Source: Raphanus sativus
Taxonomy: Eukaryota > Streptophyta > Magnoliopsida > Brassicales > Brassicaceae
Length of the DNA stretch: 64,000 nucleotides
Direction of reading: 5' to 3'
NCBI RefSeq assembly: GCF_000801105.2
Contig: NC_079517.1
Span: forward strand, 620,001-684,000
Shown here: positions 12,652-23,300 of the stretch, piece after piece
Layout: each line of letters opens with the position of its first letter
Position numbering within the stretch: the stretch's first letter is position 1
Translations under genes and position numbers: made by a program
Notes under the pieces: generated by a model
Seen by the model: only the letters and a program-made list of their open reading frames with translations
What the model was told of the DNA's origin: nothing
The model's database searches: none

Positions 12652-13377
12652 CTAGTCGAAAAGACAATCCCCGTGCCAATAATCAACCAGAAAATCCACC
12701 ATCTCCTGCAAAATAAGGATACGACCAAGTTTATATTACTAGTCTACCAATGCAGTAGAGATAAAAGATGAGATTGTTTTTGAATAAAAAAACACAAGGT
12801 TTAACAAAACCAACTTAAGAAGAAAAGAAAAAAGTGTTTGAGAGTATCGTTTCTAGGAACTCACAGATAGAGGGATGGGCTTGTGAAAGGGAGTGTGGTT
12901 GTTTAGAAGCATCTCTTCATAAGTAGCGTTGAAGCTGCCCCAAAAAAAAGACTTTAGGAGTTGAACATATGTAATAAACATGAAGATTTTTGAGAAATAA
13001 TTAAAACCTAACCTTATGACAGGTTCCATAGGCAACTCTGAAGTCCTTTTAGACGGATCTCCAACCCAATTCTTTCTCATCTCTTGCCATGCTATCTCAG
13101 CTGCAAATAGGAAAACAGAAAAAAAAAAAAAGCAACCACAGTTACAGTTACACATTCTTCTAAAGAAAAGTGAGACAAGAGAGGAGCTATGAGAACTTTT
13201 AGCCTTAAACCTGACACTAACAACAACCAAGTTCCTTTAGTTGACAAAGAAAAGATTAAACCATGAATTGGGAATGAATGGTGTTAATGCTTACTTACCA
13301 TGGTTCACAAAGATCTTCTCAGAGGATGTCTCTTTATCATTGGTCGAAACATTGGCAGAATCATAACTCGCTTCCAT
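12652..13377 (-). CDS. Small DUF4050-type plant protein
   Basis: A 96-residue protein of unknown function resembling the plant DUF4050 family and the gene at the Arabidopsis At5g03440 position. Minus-strand exons: 13377-13299, 13100-13013, 12934-12865 and 12705-12652, all with GT-AG borders and matching phases. Family-like motifs are AEIAWQEMRKNWVGD (residues about 27-41), the ATYEEMLL block, and the C-terminal EMVDFLVDYWHGD. There is no signal peptide or membrane segment. The leader probably contains a further intron reaching to about 13790, since the sequence near 13740-13800 looks like a first untranslated exon. Confidence 0.85.
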
Positions 13378-13948
13378 CGTCAAACTGAATGCACAAACAC
13401 AACCACACATTACAAAGGGCTTTCTTTTGAAGAATATGCAACTAACCTAGGGGCATTCTAACACCTTTCTCATATACTTTGCAGCAATAATTGATTGTCA
13501 TAAGTCTCACAATCAGAGAGGCAAAGAAGGCAATGCAAATATAATCGACCAAGAACTCATATGTGGGAATAGTAATCGCAACAATAATCAACCCAAATAA
13601 TCAGTAAGAGGTGATGAAACCCTATAAACTGCTCCTACCCAAATTTTGGAAAAAAAAACGAAAGCGTTCGCGAGAGATTGAAATACAGAGATACTTCCAA
13701 CCACTCAAAACAGAGTCAAAACCAGGAAAATCGAGAGAAAGAGATGACCTTTGCTTTAGCGAGCAGAGAATCGACGACGGCTGAGAGAGAAACCTCGCCG
13801 AGATAAAGGTTCCACAAAGTTGTCCGAAGCGAATCCTATGGAATTTGTTTTTTTTCTTCTCTTTATAAAGACTTTTTTTAATTCGTATTTTCTATTAGAA
13901 CATAAGATAATATATGATATTACATTCATTAAGTACGAAATAGCAAGA

Positions 13949-14032
13949 CCGACCTTAGCTCAGTTGGTAGAGCGGAAGACTGTAGTAGTTGCTGTGATCT
14001 TTAGGTCGCTGGTTCGATTCCGGCAGGTCGGA
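13949..14032 (+). tRNA. tRNA-Tyr (GTA) with intron
   Basis: The acceptor arms CCGACCT and AGGTCGG pair, with discriminator A at 14032. A box (TAGCTCAGTTGGTAGAGC) and B box (GGTTCGATTCC) are intact. The anticodon GTA is followed by a short intron of about a dozen bases, as in all plant nuclear tRNA-Tyr genes. A T8 run directly after the gene is a Pol III terminator. The anticodon stem reads GAAGA/TCTTT, whereas the usual plant form is GAGGA/TCCTT, so the change is compensated. Confidence 0.95.
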
Positions 14033-14120
14033 TTTTTTTTACTATTCGTTTTTCTTTACCTTCGAAAACTATTTATCATTGTAAAGCCGCTAAACGATTT
14101 AGAGGGTTCAAATCAGGAAA

Positions 14121-14184
14121 AAAATATAAAAAATTATTTGCGGTGAGCGTGGAAAATATAAAAAATTATTTGCGGTGAGCGTGG
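14121..14184. repeat. 32-bp tandem duplication covering the tRNA-Phe 3' end
   Basis: Units 14121-14152 and 14153-14184 are identical. Each carries the last 14 bases of tRNA-Phe (minus strand) plus its AT-rich trailer with Pol III T-runs. Only the second unit is continuous with the full tRNA. Confidence 0.85.
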
Positions 14185-14195
14185 ATCGAACACGC

Positions 14196-14238
<43 letters not shown>

Positions 14239-14243
14239 CCCGC
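14171..14243 (-). tRNA. tRNA-Phe (GAA)
   Basis: Read on the minus strand, the 73-base gene starts GCGGGGA and ends TCACCGC plus discriminator A. It has a standard D arm, the anticodon GAA inside ACTGAAGAT, and a T arm with GTTCGATCC. There is no intron. It lies convergent with the tRNA-Tyr gene. Confidence 0.95.
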
Positions 14244-14393
14244 TTGCTGGGAATCTTTATTATGGTTAAACCTATCAACTTCAGATGGGTTTGTAGTTAG
14301 GTTCTGTTTAGATACAGAGTTTTGTCTGAAAAAAAATTCTGAATTTTTATGAAGATGTGAATCCTAGTGTAGTAATTGTTCTGTGTGTTTCAG

Positions 14394-14532
14394 GGATGAA
14401 GAGAGGAACTATGATGGGCATATAGCTGGGTCGCCACACTATACAAGTGGCTCTTTTGATGTAGGATTCCTACATCTTGTTCAAAATGTCAAGGACAAAG
14501 ACACACTCGTCTTCCACTGTTCTTTGAGCCAG
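14394..14532 (+). pseudogene. Orphan exon of CDC25-like phosphatase / arsenate reductase
   Basis: The 139-bp segment translates to the rhodanese-like middle exon of the Arabidopsis At5g03455 family (ACR2/CDC25). It includes [29 protein letters not shown] and the start of the catalytic cysteine loop (HCSLSQ). The AG acceptor before 14394 and GT donor after 14532 are intact. I find neither the first exon (start codon side) upstream nor the exon with the Arg of the HCX5R loop and the zinc-binding Cys downstream. Residues around DVGFL differ from the DDKIS expected there. It sits at the syntenic position, between the tRNAs and the next conserved gene, so it looks like a decayed gene in place rather than a transposed piece. 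Confidence 0.75.
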
Positions 14533-15094
14533 GTCTGTCTTATACACACTCCTAAACCAATATCTTCCTTTTTTTTCCTTGTTTGATTTCACGAAGGAAG
14601 AAACACTCGTGATGATTAAAACCAAATGGTGTTTTTAATCAGTTCCTAAGTGGATGAAGATGAACTACTGTTGGTGAAAATTTCAACTAGTTCAGTTTTT
14701 AGTTTAATTCATGTTTCATAGGTTTATATAAGAGATGAAAATGAACTCTTGTTGGTGAAAATTTCAGTTAGTTTAGTTTTTTTAAGCTGATTCATGTTTC
14801 ATTGGTTATATAAGTGGCATAACAACTGGAGGTTTTAATAGATGGGATCTCGATCTCGTGTGATGCAACTGGGCTTGCTTATTATGTCATAGTGCAGTAG
14901 GAACATCCATTACATTTCCAAAGCCGTTTGTCTCCCAACACAGGTCAAACCTTCTGGCTAAATCAGAGACTTTCGCTTTTATTTATAGTTTTCTTTTTAT
15001 TTTTCAAAGTGCACATCACATTTTTGATCGATCTCTCCGCGATTCAACTTGGAGCGAAATTCCCAATTCTTGTGTCCAGAACCCTAAATTGAAT
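14533..15094. other. Spacer with an imperfect tandem repeat
   Basis: Two adjacent imperfect copies lie at about 14658-14732 and 14733-14815, sharing TTGGTGAAAATTTCA and TTAATTCATGTTTCAT-like blocks. The rest is promoter and leader of the following gene. No coding sequence is seen. Confidence 0.5.
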
Positions 15095-15964
15095 ATGGTG
15101 AGATTTGTTGTTTACTGGATGGTTGTTTGTAAAATCAAGCGGCTTCTATTTAGAATTGATTGAATCTATGAAAATCCACAGGTTTGTATATTTTGTTTGG
15201 TGCCGCTGTTCCTCGTCCCGCTCATCAATCTACTTCCTCGGATCATCGATTTCTTAATGGTAAATTCGATCTTGCTTTGTTTATAATCTTCGTAAGAATA
15301 TGATGGAATTAAGTTTAGGAAGAAGAGAGTCATACAATGGAGATAAGTTTAATTTGTTTTTTTTTTTTCTCTTTTTCTTATCTGCTTGCTTGAGCTGGGC
15401 TTCTGGAAAGTTAAAGATGTTAGCAATGTGTAGGTGATGCTTTAGTGAATCTTACTCAAACAATTTGTTGATTTTCTTGGGGGGGTATTGTCTTATTAGG
15501 CCAAAGTGTATGCTTGGCTCGGATGGGAGTACAGGAAGCCAGCGAGAGTTCCTCCAGCTTGTCCTTTCAAGCCCAACGACAACAACTCCACCAAAGTAAG
15601 CTAAAATATTTATAGCTCACTTTATTTGCATATTCTTCTTCGTTTGAGGCTTTTCTTAGTACTTGAGAACCCCCAGTTTAAGTCAATGAAAGCTTAGATG
15701 TTTTACATTATATTATATTTCAGCTCAACGATATCCCATGATCCATAAGCTTCCATGAACTTATTTTTTTCTCTCTGTGAATAATTTATTCTGTCTTTCA
15801 ACATGTTTTCTTTAGTTCTCTCTGTTGGTTTCATTTCAATCTTTGTATAACACTTGTCTAATCAATCACAGGCGGCTGCAGAAGCTGGAGCTGGAAGCAC
15901 AGAAGCAACGATAGTTAAACCCGTCGTCGTCGCGGAGGAGAGTGGTGGTGTTAAGCAGGATTGA
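15095..15964 (+). CDS. Small single-pass membrane protein of unknown function
   Basis: An 89-residue protein matching the position and character of Arabidopsis At5g03460. Exons: 15095-15097, 15182-15259, 15500-15595 and 15872-15964. The first coding exon consists of the start codon alone, followed at once by GTGAGA. The N-terminus is very hydrophobic ([20 protein letters not shown]), a membrane anchor or signal-anchor. Then come [13 protein letters not shown], a Pro-rich CPFK stretch, and an Ala/Glu/Val tail ending KQD. I do not know its function. Confidence 0.8.
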
Positions 15965-16984
15965 AGACTGACTCCACCTTTTTAATAAAAGCTTTTGATA
16001 TTCTGTGGATAAAATAGAATGAAAGAACCTTTGTGAAAAGATTACACAACTCTTGTTTCTTGTTATAATAACAACACCCCCTTCGTTTTCTTCAAACGTT
16101 ATAAATATTCTCAACAAATTGTTGCATAATATTATATCTTATAAGATCTGTTTATTACCGACTAATCTACTTATTTGATTTCATCATTACAAAAATCTAG
16201 GGATAACCACTCGTCACTAAATATGTTCTCGTTATTCTTATAACTGATAATCTAATTTTTAATAGTGTGTTCCAAAAACATGTTTAGCTGAAGATACTAT
16301 CAAATGTCAATCGTGTTGTCATGGTTGATAGAGGATGTTGATACCTCTGTCCATGAGCCTAAACCAATCGCTATGCATGAGAAATAATTCTCTTACTGTA
16401 TTGTTCAGTTTTTGGGAGATATTTTAAGCTTGCGGATACGGTGATCATAGGGTTTGTTAAAGTTTTGGCCTGTGACAAACTGTACAAAAGGGGTTCTCTT
16501 CCTTGGTTAACTTGAAGAGGCAACACAAGCTGTTGAGTTCCAGCGATGCGTGGTCCTTCTATTCCAACAGATTACTCGGTGCCTTTTAGCTCTCATTTTC
16601 AGGTTAGTAATCTCTTTGTGGGTTGTTTTCTCATTTTAGTCTGTTCATTAAAGCTTCTTGTACCAAAGACCTATGTTGTTGTGTGGTAATATTTTGCATA
16701 CTGAGGCAAAGATCTTGTGCTCACATACACATAATTCTATATTTTACAATCAGTAAAAAATATTAATAATTGCAGCGCTGATTGTAAACATAATTTTTCT
16801 TCCTTTTTTATAACTTTGATAAGTCTTTTTTTGTCGGCTATATAGCACTTTTTTGGAGTGTTTATTCTTTATTATTTGATTTGGAAATTTTACATTTTAC
16901 ATTAGAGAAAGTAAAACTAACATATTTTTACCAACAGGCAAAAGCTACAAGCGCAGAACCGGAGCTAGGGTTTTACAGTCGTCA
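15965..16984. other. Spacer upstream of the casein kinase-like gene
   Basis: After the 3' UTR of the preceding gene the sequence is AT-rich. A possible untranslated exon ends with CAG/GTTAGT at 16602, and a matching acceptor lies at 16936-16937, 47 bases before the kinase ATG. If spliced this way, an ATG at 16546 would open an upstream reading frame out of frame with the kinase. This is only a prediction. Confidence 0.35.
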
Positions 16985-17968
16985 ATGGAACTTCGCATCG
17001 GGAGAAAGTACCGTCTCGGACGTAAAATAGGAAGCGGCTCGTTCGGAGAGATATACATCGGAACCGATACACAGACCAACGAAGAGGTCGCTATAAAGCT
17101 AGAAAGCGTGAAGGCTCCTCATCCACAGCTGGCCTACGAGTCCAGGATATACAGGATTCTACACCTACAACAAGGTGGTGGTGGGATGATTCCAAACATG
17201 AGATGGTACGGTGTCGAAAATGACCAGTACAACGTTCTAGTGATGGATCTGCTCGGTCCTAGCCTCGAAGATCTGTTCAGTCACTGCGGGAAGAGATTCA
17301 CCTTGAAGACGGTTCTCATGCTAGCCGATCAAATGATAAACCGTCTCGAGTTCTTGCATTCCAAGTTGTATCTTCACCGCGATTTGAAGCCTGGGAACTT
17401 TCTCATGGGTTTGCCTAGACGTGCTGATCAGGTCTACATCATAGACTTTGGCTTGGCTAAGAAGTATAGAGACGGTTCAACGCGTAGGCATATACCGTAC
17501 AGGGAGAATAAAAGTTTTACTGGGACTCCGAGTTATGTGAGCGTGAATACTCATTTAGGGATCGAGCAGAGTAGGAGAGATGATATGGAGTCGCTTGGTT
17601 ATGTACTTATGTACTTCCTTAGGGGAAGTCTCCCGTGGCAGGGACTTAAACGCGAAAAGATTTTCGCGAAGAAGGCTTCTACTTCCACTGAAGAGTTGTG
17701 CATTGGTCATCCGACCGAGTTTGCATCATACTTTCATCATTGCCGCTCGCTTAGGTTTGAAGATAGGCCAGATTATGCGTACTTGAAGAGACTATTGCGA
17801 GAACTTTTTATTCGTCGAGGCTTTCAGTTTGATTACGTCTTTGACTGGACGGGATCATCATCATCATCATCATCAAGACGACTTGTGGTGGGGTCAAGTA
17901 GTTGTGAACCATTCAGTGGTGTGATCAATGGTATTGATGTTTTGCGGATCAATGAAGGAGGAACCTAA
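16985..17968 (+). CDS. Intronless, diverged casein kinase 1-like protein kinase
   Basis: A 327-residue Ser/Thr kinase of the CKL (casein kinase I-like) family. It shows the glycine loop GSGSFGEIY (16-24), the lysine in VAIKLE (K38), the HRD aspartate (D133), and DFG (154-156). Divergence from the family: HRDLKP is followed by GNF where CKLs have DNF. The segment after TGT reads [11 protein letters not shown] instead of ARYASxNTHLG. About eight residues are missing after LPWQGLK. The C-terminal extension is short, with a Ser run, while most plant CKLs carry a longer tail. CKL genes normally have more than ten introns; this one has none, which points to a retrocopy that kept an open frame. No poly-A tract or target duplication is obvious. 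Catalytic residues remain, so activity is possible but uncertain. Confidence 0.85.
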   Translation: MELRIGRKYRLGRKIGSGSFGEIYIGTDTQTNEEVAIKLESVKAPHPQLAYESRIYRILHLQQGGGGMIPNMRWYGVENDQYNVLVMDLLGPSLEDLFSHCGKRFTLKTVLMLADQMINRLEFLHSKLYLHRDLKPGNFLMGLPRRADQVYIIDFGLAKKYRDGSTRRHIPYRENKSFTGTPSYVSVNTHLGIEQSRRDDMESLGYVLMYFLRGSLPWQGLKREKIFAKKASTSTEELCIGHPTEFASYFHHCRSLRFEDRPDYAYLKRLLRELFIRRGFQFDYVFDWTGSSSSSSSRRLVVGSSSCEPFSGVINGIDVLRINEGGT

Positions 17969-18201
17969 AGGAAAAGTCTTCTTAGACTGATTCATACCAC
18001 GAAAGCTTTAAGACAAAACGGGTAATCCACTAATGTTGCTTGTCTCATCTCAATTTTTTTGAGGGATTTCAAAGGTTGGAGGTTAACGTTGTCTATGGTT
18101 CTATAGATTAAACGAAAAGGGATATGTTACAGCTGAATAAAGAGAAAAAGATCTTAACATTATGTTATAAACATCTAAGCAATGATGTGGGCCATGGAAT
18201 A

Positions 18202-18405
18202 TTATTTATCACCATTATCCCATGACTCTCTTGAGATGATGTGGTGGTTATTCACATCGGCGTCAGTTTCTTCTCCGGCTATCTTCGCAGCCTTCATAGT
18301 GCTCAGTGCTCCGGCCACAACTAGCTCCTCTTTCGGTCTAATAGTCGTAGCCACGACCGTTGTTACCACACGCAGTAAGAGAGATAAAGTCTTAGTCATC
18401 TTCAT
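18202..18405 (-). CDS. Possible small secreted peptide precursor
   Basis: A 67-residue ORF starting at the ATG at 18405. The N-terminus MKMTKTLSLLLRVVTTVVAT resembles a signal peptide, although an Arg interrupts the hydrophobic core. The body is Ala/Lys/Glu-rich (MKAAKIAGEETDADV), and the end, NNHHIISRESWDNGDK, looks like a processed peptide motif. I cannot assign it to a named peptide family. It overlaps no other gene. The extended ORF from 18465 is less likely because it lacks a signal sequence. Confidence 0.4.
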   Translation of the reverse strand: MKMTKTLSLLLRVVTTVVATTIRPKEELVVAGALSTMKAAKIAGEETDADVNNHHIISRESWDNGDK

Positions 18406-20054
18406 GGCTTTTATGTATTGACCTGTGACTCTGTGAGTCTGTGACATATTGTTGATTACCTTCACTACATGAAATAGTCATCCAAAAATGGTAATGCCTA
18501 TTGCGCATTATACTTTTGTTTTCTTCTTTATTAATGTCAACATCATTCAGGTGGTGCGATGCACCAACTTTACCACCAAGACATGATTGATGAAGTTAAA
18601 GATATGATGGTTCTACTTATATCTAATCTAATGGAGCTTATAAAGATATTTTCGAAGATTTGGCAGCAGAAAATGACAGTTTTGTAATTTTTTTGCAGTA
18701 TTTAATTAATTAGTGTTAACAGGCAAACTATTAATGTCATAAGAGAGTGAAGTGTATAGAAAATGGTAACGTATCGCTTGCATGATTTTATTTGTGTTTC
18801 TGTCACTCTCATCTGTGATAACTTCTTCACAAATCAGGAGAGTAAATCATACGAAATGCATTTTTATATAAAGTGATCATGTTTTGTTTACTAAATCACA
18901 TCTGTATGTAAGCATTTTCTTACACATGTTGATAACATTTTAATATTTGTTGTGACTTGTGAGCTATTTTAAGTCGTAATTACTTCTGTTTTCATAAGAT
19001 GATCTATCTCTACCCTATCCCCTAGATGATTCTTGCAACGACTCCATAACGGTTTGTGAAAAGTCTTGCTCAAAAGTTTTATATTTAAACAAATAAGTTT
19101 TTTTTTGTCGAGATGATGAATGATCGATGATAATTGATTATGCTGATGATTAAAAAAAGTATATGCCTTGCTTCGGGTGAGTAGTGAAGCTATAGCTAGT
19201 TGGCAAGTAATGGGTACTTCTTTTGGCGGCCAAGCAATTCTCTAAACAATTCCTCTTCTCTTTCTGTCTCTCACACACACAATCCTCAATGCCAAGACTT
19301 AAATATGTGATTATAAAATCGTGATACCTCTACAATACACTCAAAAATATTCTTATTAGTAATCTATTATACATTGGTAACACGTTATCAATGAATAATA
19401 GAGCTGTGGACAACTAATTGTGTGGAGTTGGATGAGTAAAAGTTGGATATCAATCCATTTCTAATGAACTCATCATTTTTATATTAATATTGAAATGTTT
19501 TGACTTTGTCATAAATTTTTTTTCTAGTATTCAGTCACCAATTAACCGTTAACAATATCGGCATAGGTCACTCCTCCCCTTTAAAGTTAAACTAATAACT
19601 TCAAAGTTAGAATAGCCTTTTTGATGTCAGAAAATAAAAAAATCAAAGATCAATTAATTAACACTTTGGTAAAAGTTTTATGAATGATGAAACTTTTTTC
19701 CAAATTTATAGATTGTTGCCAAAGTTATAGATATACTACAATATTATATAGGATAATATAACCAACTGAAAGTTTTAAAACCTAAGATAAAGAGGTTACC
19801 ACATCACATGTTAATAATGGTTTGATCAATTAATTGAGTGACAAAAAAACATTATTACCTCAGAAAGAGGCGCAAACATAGGAAGAGTGATATTATAGGG
19901 TTGATTGGTTGAAGTTATGGTTTATGAGTTTTGCTTTACAATTTAGAACTTTAATTTTTGTTTGAATATTTTTTTTCTATAATTTTTTTTTCTAAGAACT
20001 AAATAAAAACACTCTAGGAAAAAAACTGCTTTCTAGAACCAACATAGTTCCTCT
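18406..20054. other. AT-rich intergenic region
   Basis: No coding exon, RNA gene or clear element ends are visible. Local poly-A/T runs and short direct repeats occur. The block probably contains the remains of the missing Arabidopsis-order genes, but none is recognisable. Confidence 0.4.
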
Positions 20055-20269
20055 CAGTGGTGGAGGTAGGATTTTTTTTCACTGGGGTCAAAATTAATAT
20101 AATTGTGTAATAAGTTAAAAGAAGTGTAAAGATTCAAATTTTAAGGAGGTCAGTTCTACAGAAAATTAACCAAAATTTCATTAAACAAATTTTCATCTAA
20201 ACCACAAAAAAATTAAAAAAATCATGGGAGTCAGTTGACCCCCCTTCTTCTCATGTGGCTCCGCCACTG
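20055..20269. mobile_element. hAT-type MITE, 215 bp
   Basis: Terminal inverted repeats CAGTGGTGGAGGTAG at the left and, read inward from the right, CAGTGGCGGAGCCAC. Internal GGGGTCAA motifs are also inverted. It is flanked by an 8-bp near-perfect target duplication, GTTCCTCT (20047-20054) and GTTCTTCT (20270-20277). The 8-bp duplication and CAGTGGYGGA ends indicate the hAT superfamily. It has no coding capacity. Confidence 0.75.
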
Positions 20270-20367
20270 GTTCTTCTTATATTATTTTAGCTATAGATTC
20301 AAAAATGAAAGTGGGTGTCAGTTTTAAACTTCCACCGATCAATGCCTATATAACTCGTTTTAACATA

Positions 20368-23300
20368 TCTTAATATATAAAACAGACTTCTATGGCTTCT
20401 CCTTGTGTCCACGTCGATTTTGGAGGCTGGGGCATTTAGCTACACGTGTCGCGACCTCAGTGCTCTAATCTTTTTTTTTTCTCGAGCGTTTTGGTTTCTG
20501 ATTCACTTCGTCTTCCTCATCTCTCTGCGATCTCCCCGATGAGGTCCCGACACTTCGAGCGACTACGTAAAGCTTGTAACGTCTTCCCTATCAATAAATC
20601 ACATCTTCACTCTGACTCCAAGCGATTAATCCAATCCGTCGAATTGAAGCAATCAAAGTACCTCTTTATCTTCCACACTAACCGATTGAAGGCTTCACTA
20701 TAAATATCGGTCTCCTCCTGCTATGCTGAGCACACCTCACACGTTATCAAATAGGATTCTTATTTGCAGCAATCGATTTCCATGTCTTCATACACTCTTC
20801 TTGCCGATCCCAGAGCCGGACGATGCTCTAATACGGCGGAGGTGCGTCTGCTGCGTTTTTGGAGGCCAGAAATATCACCAAAGGCGGAGAACTCATCAGT
20901 GTTGACATGTTTCTCATCGATGAGAATGTAAGGGAGGCCTTTCAAGCTTGTGTGGGTTCGTTGAGAAGCAGCAAAGCGCTTCCGGGTAGTTGTAATAGAA
21001 GAAAACCAGTTGTGGATCCAGATCGGTAAGTAACATTATCCTTCTTCAAGATCCATTAATTTAGTTACCTCTGATCTTGAATTCACGGATTGATCCAGTT
21101 GTGCCTGTTGCCTTCGTTTATCTTATTTTCTTAGAATTGATATAACTTTTTTTTTAAATATAGTTGACTTCCTAAATTGCTAAGCCATCATTCATGGGCA
21201 TGTTGTTGAAACAGGATTCAATTGATGATTACTCCCCTACTTCCCCTTCGCTGATTTACGGAAAATTTACCACTATTGCTTCAGTAAATGTGTTTTCATT
21301 TCTCCTTTGAGAGGTTAGCTATGACGTTTAAGGGTTTTTGAGATATGTGTTCTTTTGTTTTCAGTGTCTCTGGATCAATAAGTGTTGTATCCTCCCTGAT
21401 GACAATCTATTGGTTGCTCTGTTAATCTCTCAAAAACTATAAAGTTACATCTTTTCATTTTTATTCTGCAGATGGTACTCGTAGGAGTTCGTAAAAGGAC
21501 AACTGAATAAAGAAGACTGTGTTCATAGACTGTCTCTCGGTAACTCACCACTCTTCTTCTCTTTTTCAGCTTTATTCATGTTTTGTCAAGCTCTTTCTCT
21601 GAGTTTCGCTTTTATCGGTTCTCATGTATCAAAACAGGAGATTTAGATGAAAACTTCTTACTCGCGTTTTGGAATTTGCTGGTGAGCTGAATCCAGCTAA
21701 ACAAGCTGATGCAAAAGAATCCAGTTGACGGTATTTGACCCTTCATATTTCTCAATAACATTGTCTCATTGAAACAAATCCATTGAGCAACCTTTTTGTA
21801 CATAGGAAAGTGTACGGAGACTATATTACTTAGGAAGGAAATAAAACTAGAAGGAGAATGTTGTATTTTAATTTGTCAACCAAGCTGTACTCCCTCATCT
21901 TCCCCTCTCACCAAGGAAGATATCCTCAAAATCACACATACTACTACTACTACAAGGGATGATATGTGAAGACGCACTCATTGTTTCCACATAATGTTCT
22001 AGATTACTGCTGTTTTTGGGCACATTTTGTTACTGTGGGACTCACATGTCCGGTTAGTGATAAACGTTTGGCGTTTGAACTTTCAACATGATGGTTGCTT
22101 GGGAGATGTCTTCTGATGCAAGCCAGTCATTTCTCAGTGTTCACTGTTGGATTTCTGTGTTTGCAATCTGGTGAGTCAAATTCATATCTGAATGTGTTAT
22201 TACAAACAAGGAAGCAGATCGATGGGGATCCAATCATCGATTTAGAAGGCTTTTTCCCCGGATTGCTCAAGAAATTTAATAATAGCTGATGTTATATGCG
22301 AAATTTTGTTTGATGGTGCTGACTTCTTAGTCTTCGTTAGCTGGTAATAGATTTGTATGGTCTGGGAAGGTAAATAAAAGCTTACATCCTTAGAAACATT
22401 CTTCAGTTTAGGAATCCTAAAGAGTTGACAACATTACAAAAATACTTTCAGAGTACTTGGACCATTATAATCATCACACTTCAGAACATAGGTCTGTACA
22501 AGGGAAACCATCTATAGAAATAGGCTATATCCATGAAACAACGCATTATGATTTGTATCTGTTAAAAAGTAGTAAAACTATGTTGATCCACTTATGATAT
22601 ATTGTTCGTACACTCTTACTAACAATGCTCTTATCGTCGGAAGATGTCAAGTTTAGCCCTATCCTTATGATATATTGTTCGTGTCAATCTAGATATAATA
22701 TTATTTTATTTTGTTCCTACAAGTTTTGTATTGTTAAACTACATTACTGTATCGTGTCTCAAAGGAGTAGATACCGTACGGTGAAAAAATCTTTTGATAT
22801 TGATTTATGGAATTTCCTTTATTGAAAATTGAGAACTATGATTCAGAATTCTTTGATCCCTTCAGCTTGCACATATGAGATAGATCAGTAATTCATTGAT
22901 TTTAAACATAGTGAACAATATGATAGATCTAAAAGAAAATTTCTCCCTCAATTAGATAACTCAACTTTATTTTATGTAAATATTATCGATACTTTGTAAT
23001 TTTAATAAAAACTTTGCAAGATATTCTAAACACATAATCAAAAGCAAAATGCTTCCCTGTCGTTGTATCTTATACGTAGTATGGAAAGTACTCTTAACAA
23101 ATAAAACTCTTAGCAAAGAACACAACATTATAAGTCAAATTACAGCTTATTGTATATAACTTATATAGTTATAAACTCTCAATAACATCCCGCGCGAAAT
23201 CAAAATATGAATGAAATCAAGGATTAAGTGGTCCCAAATATAAAATGTCAGTTTTCAGTTTTATACTCCCATTATTTCATAATGTAAATAGTTTAGACTA

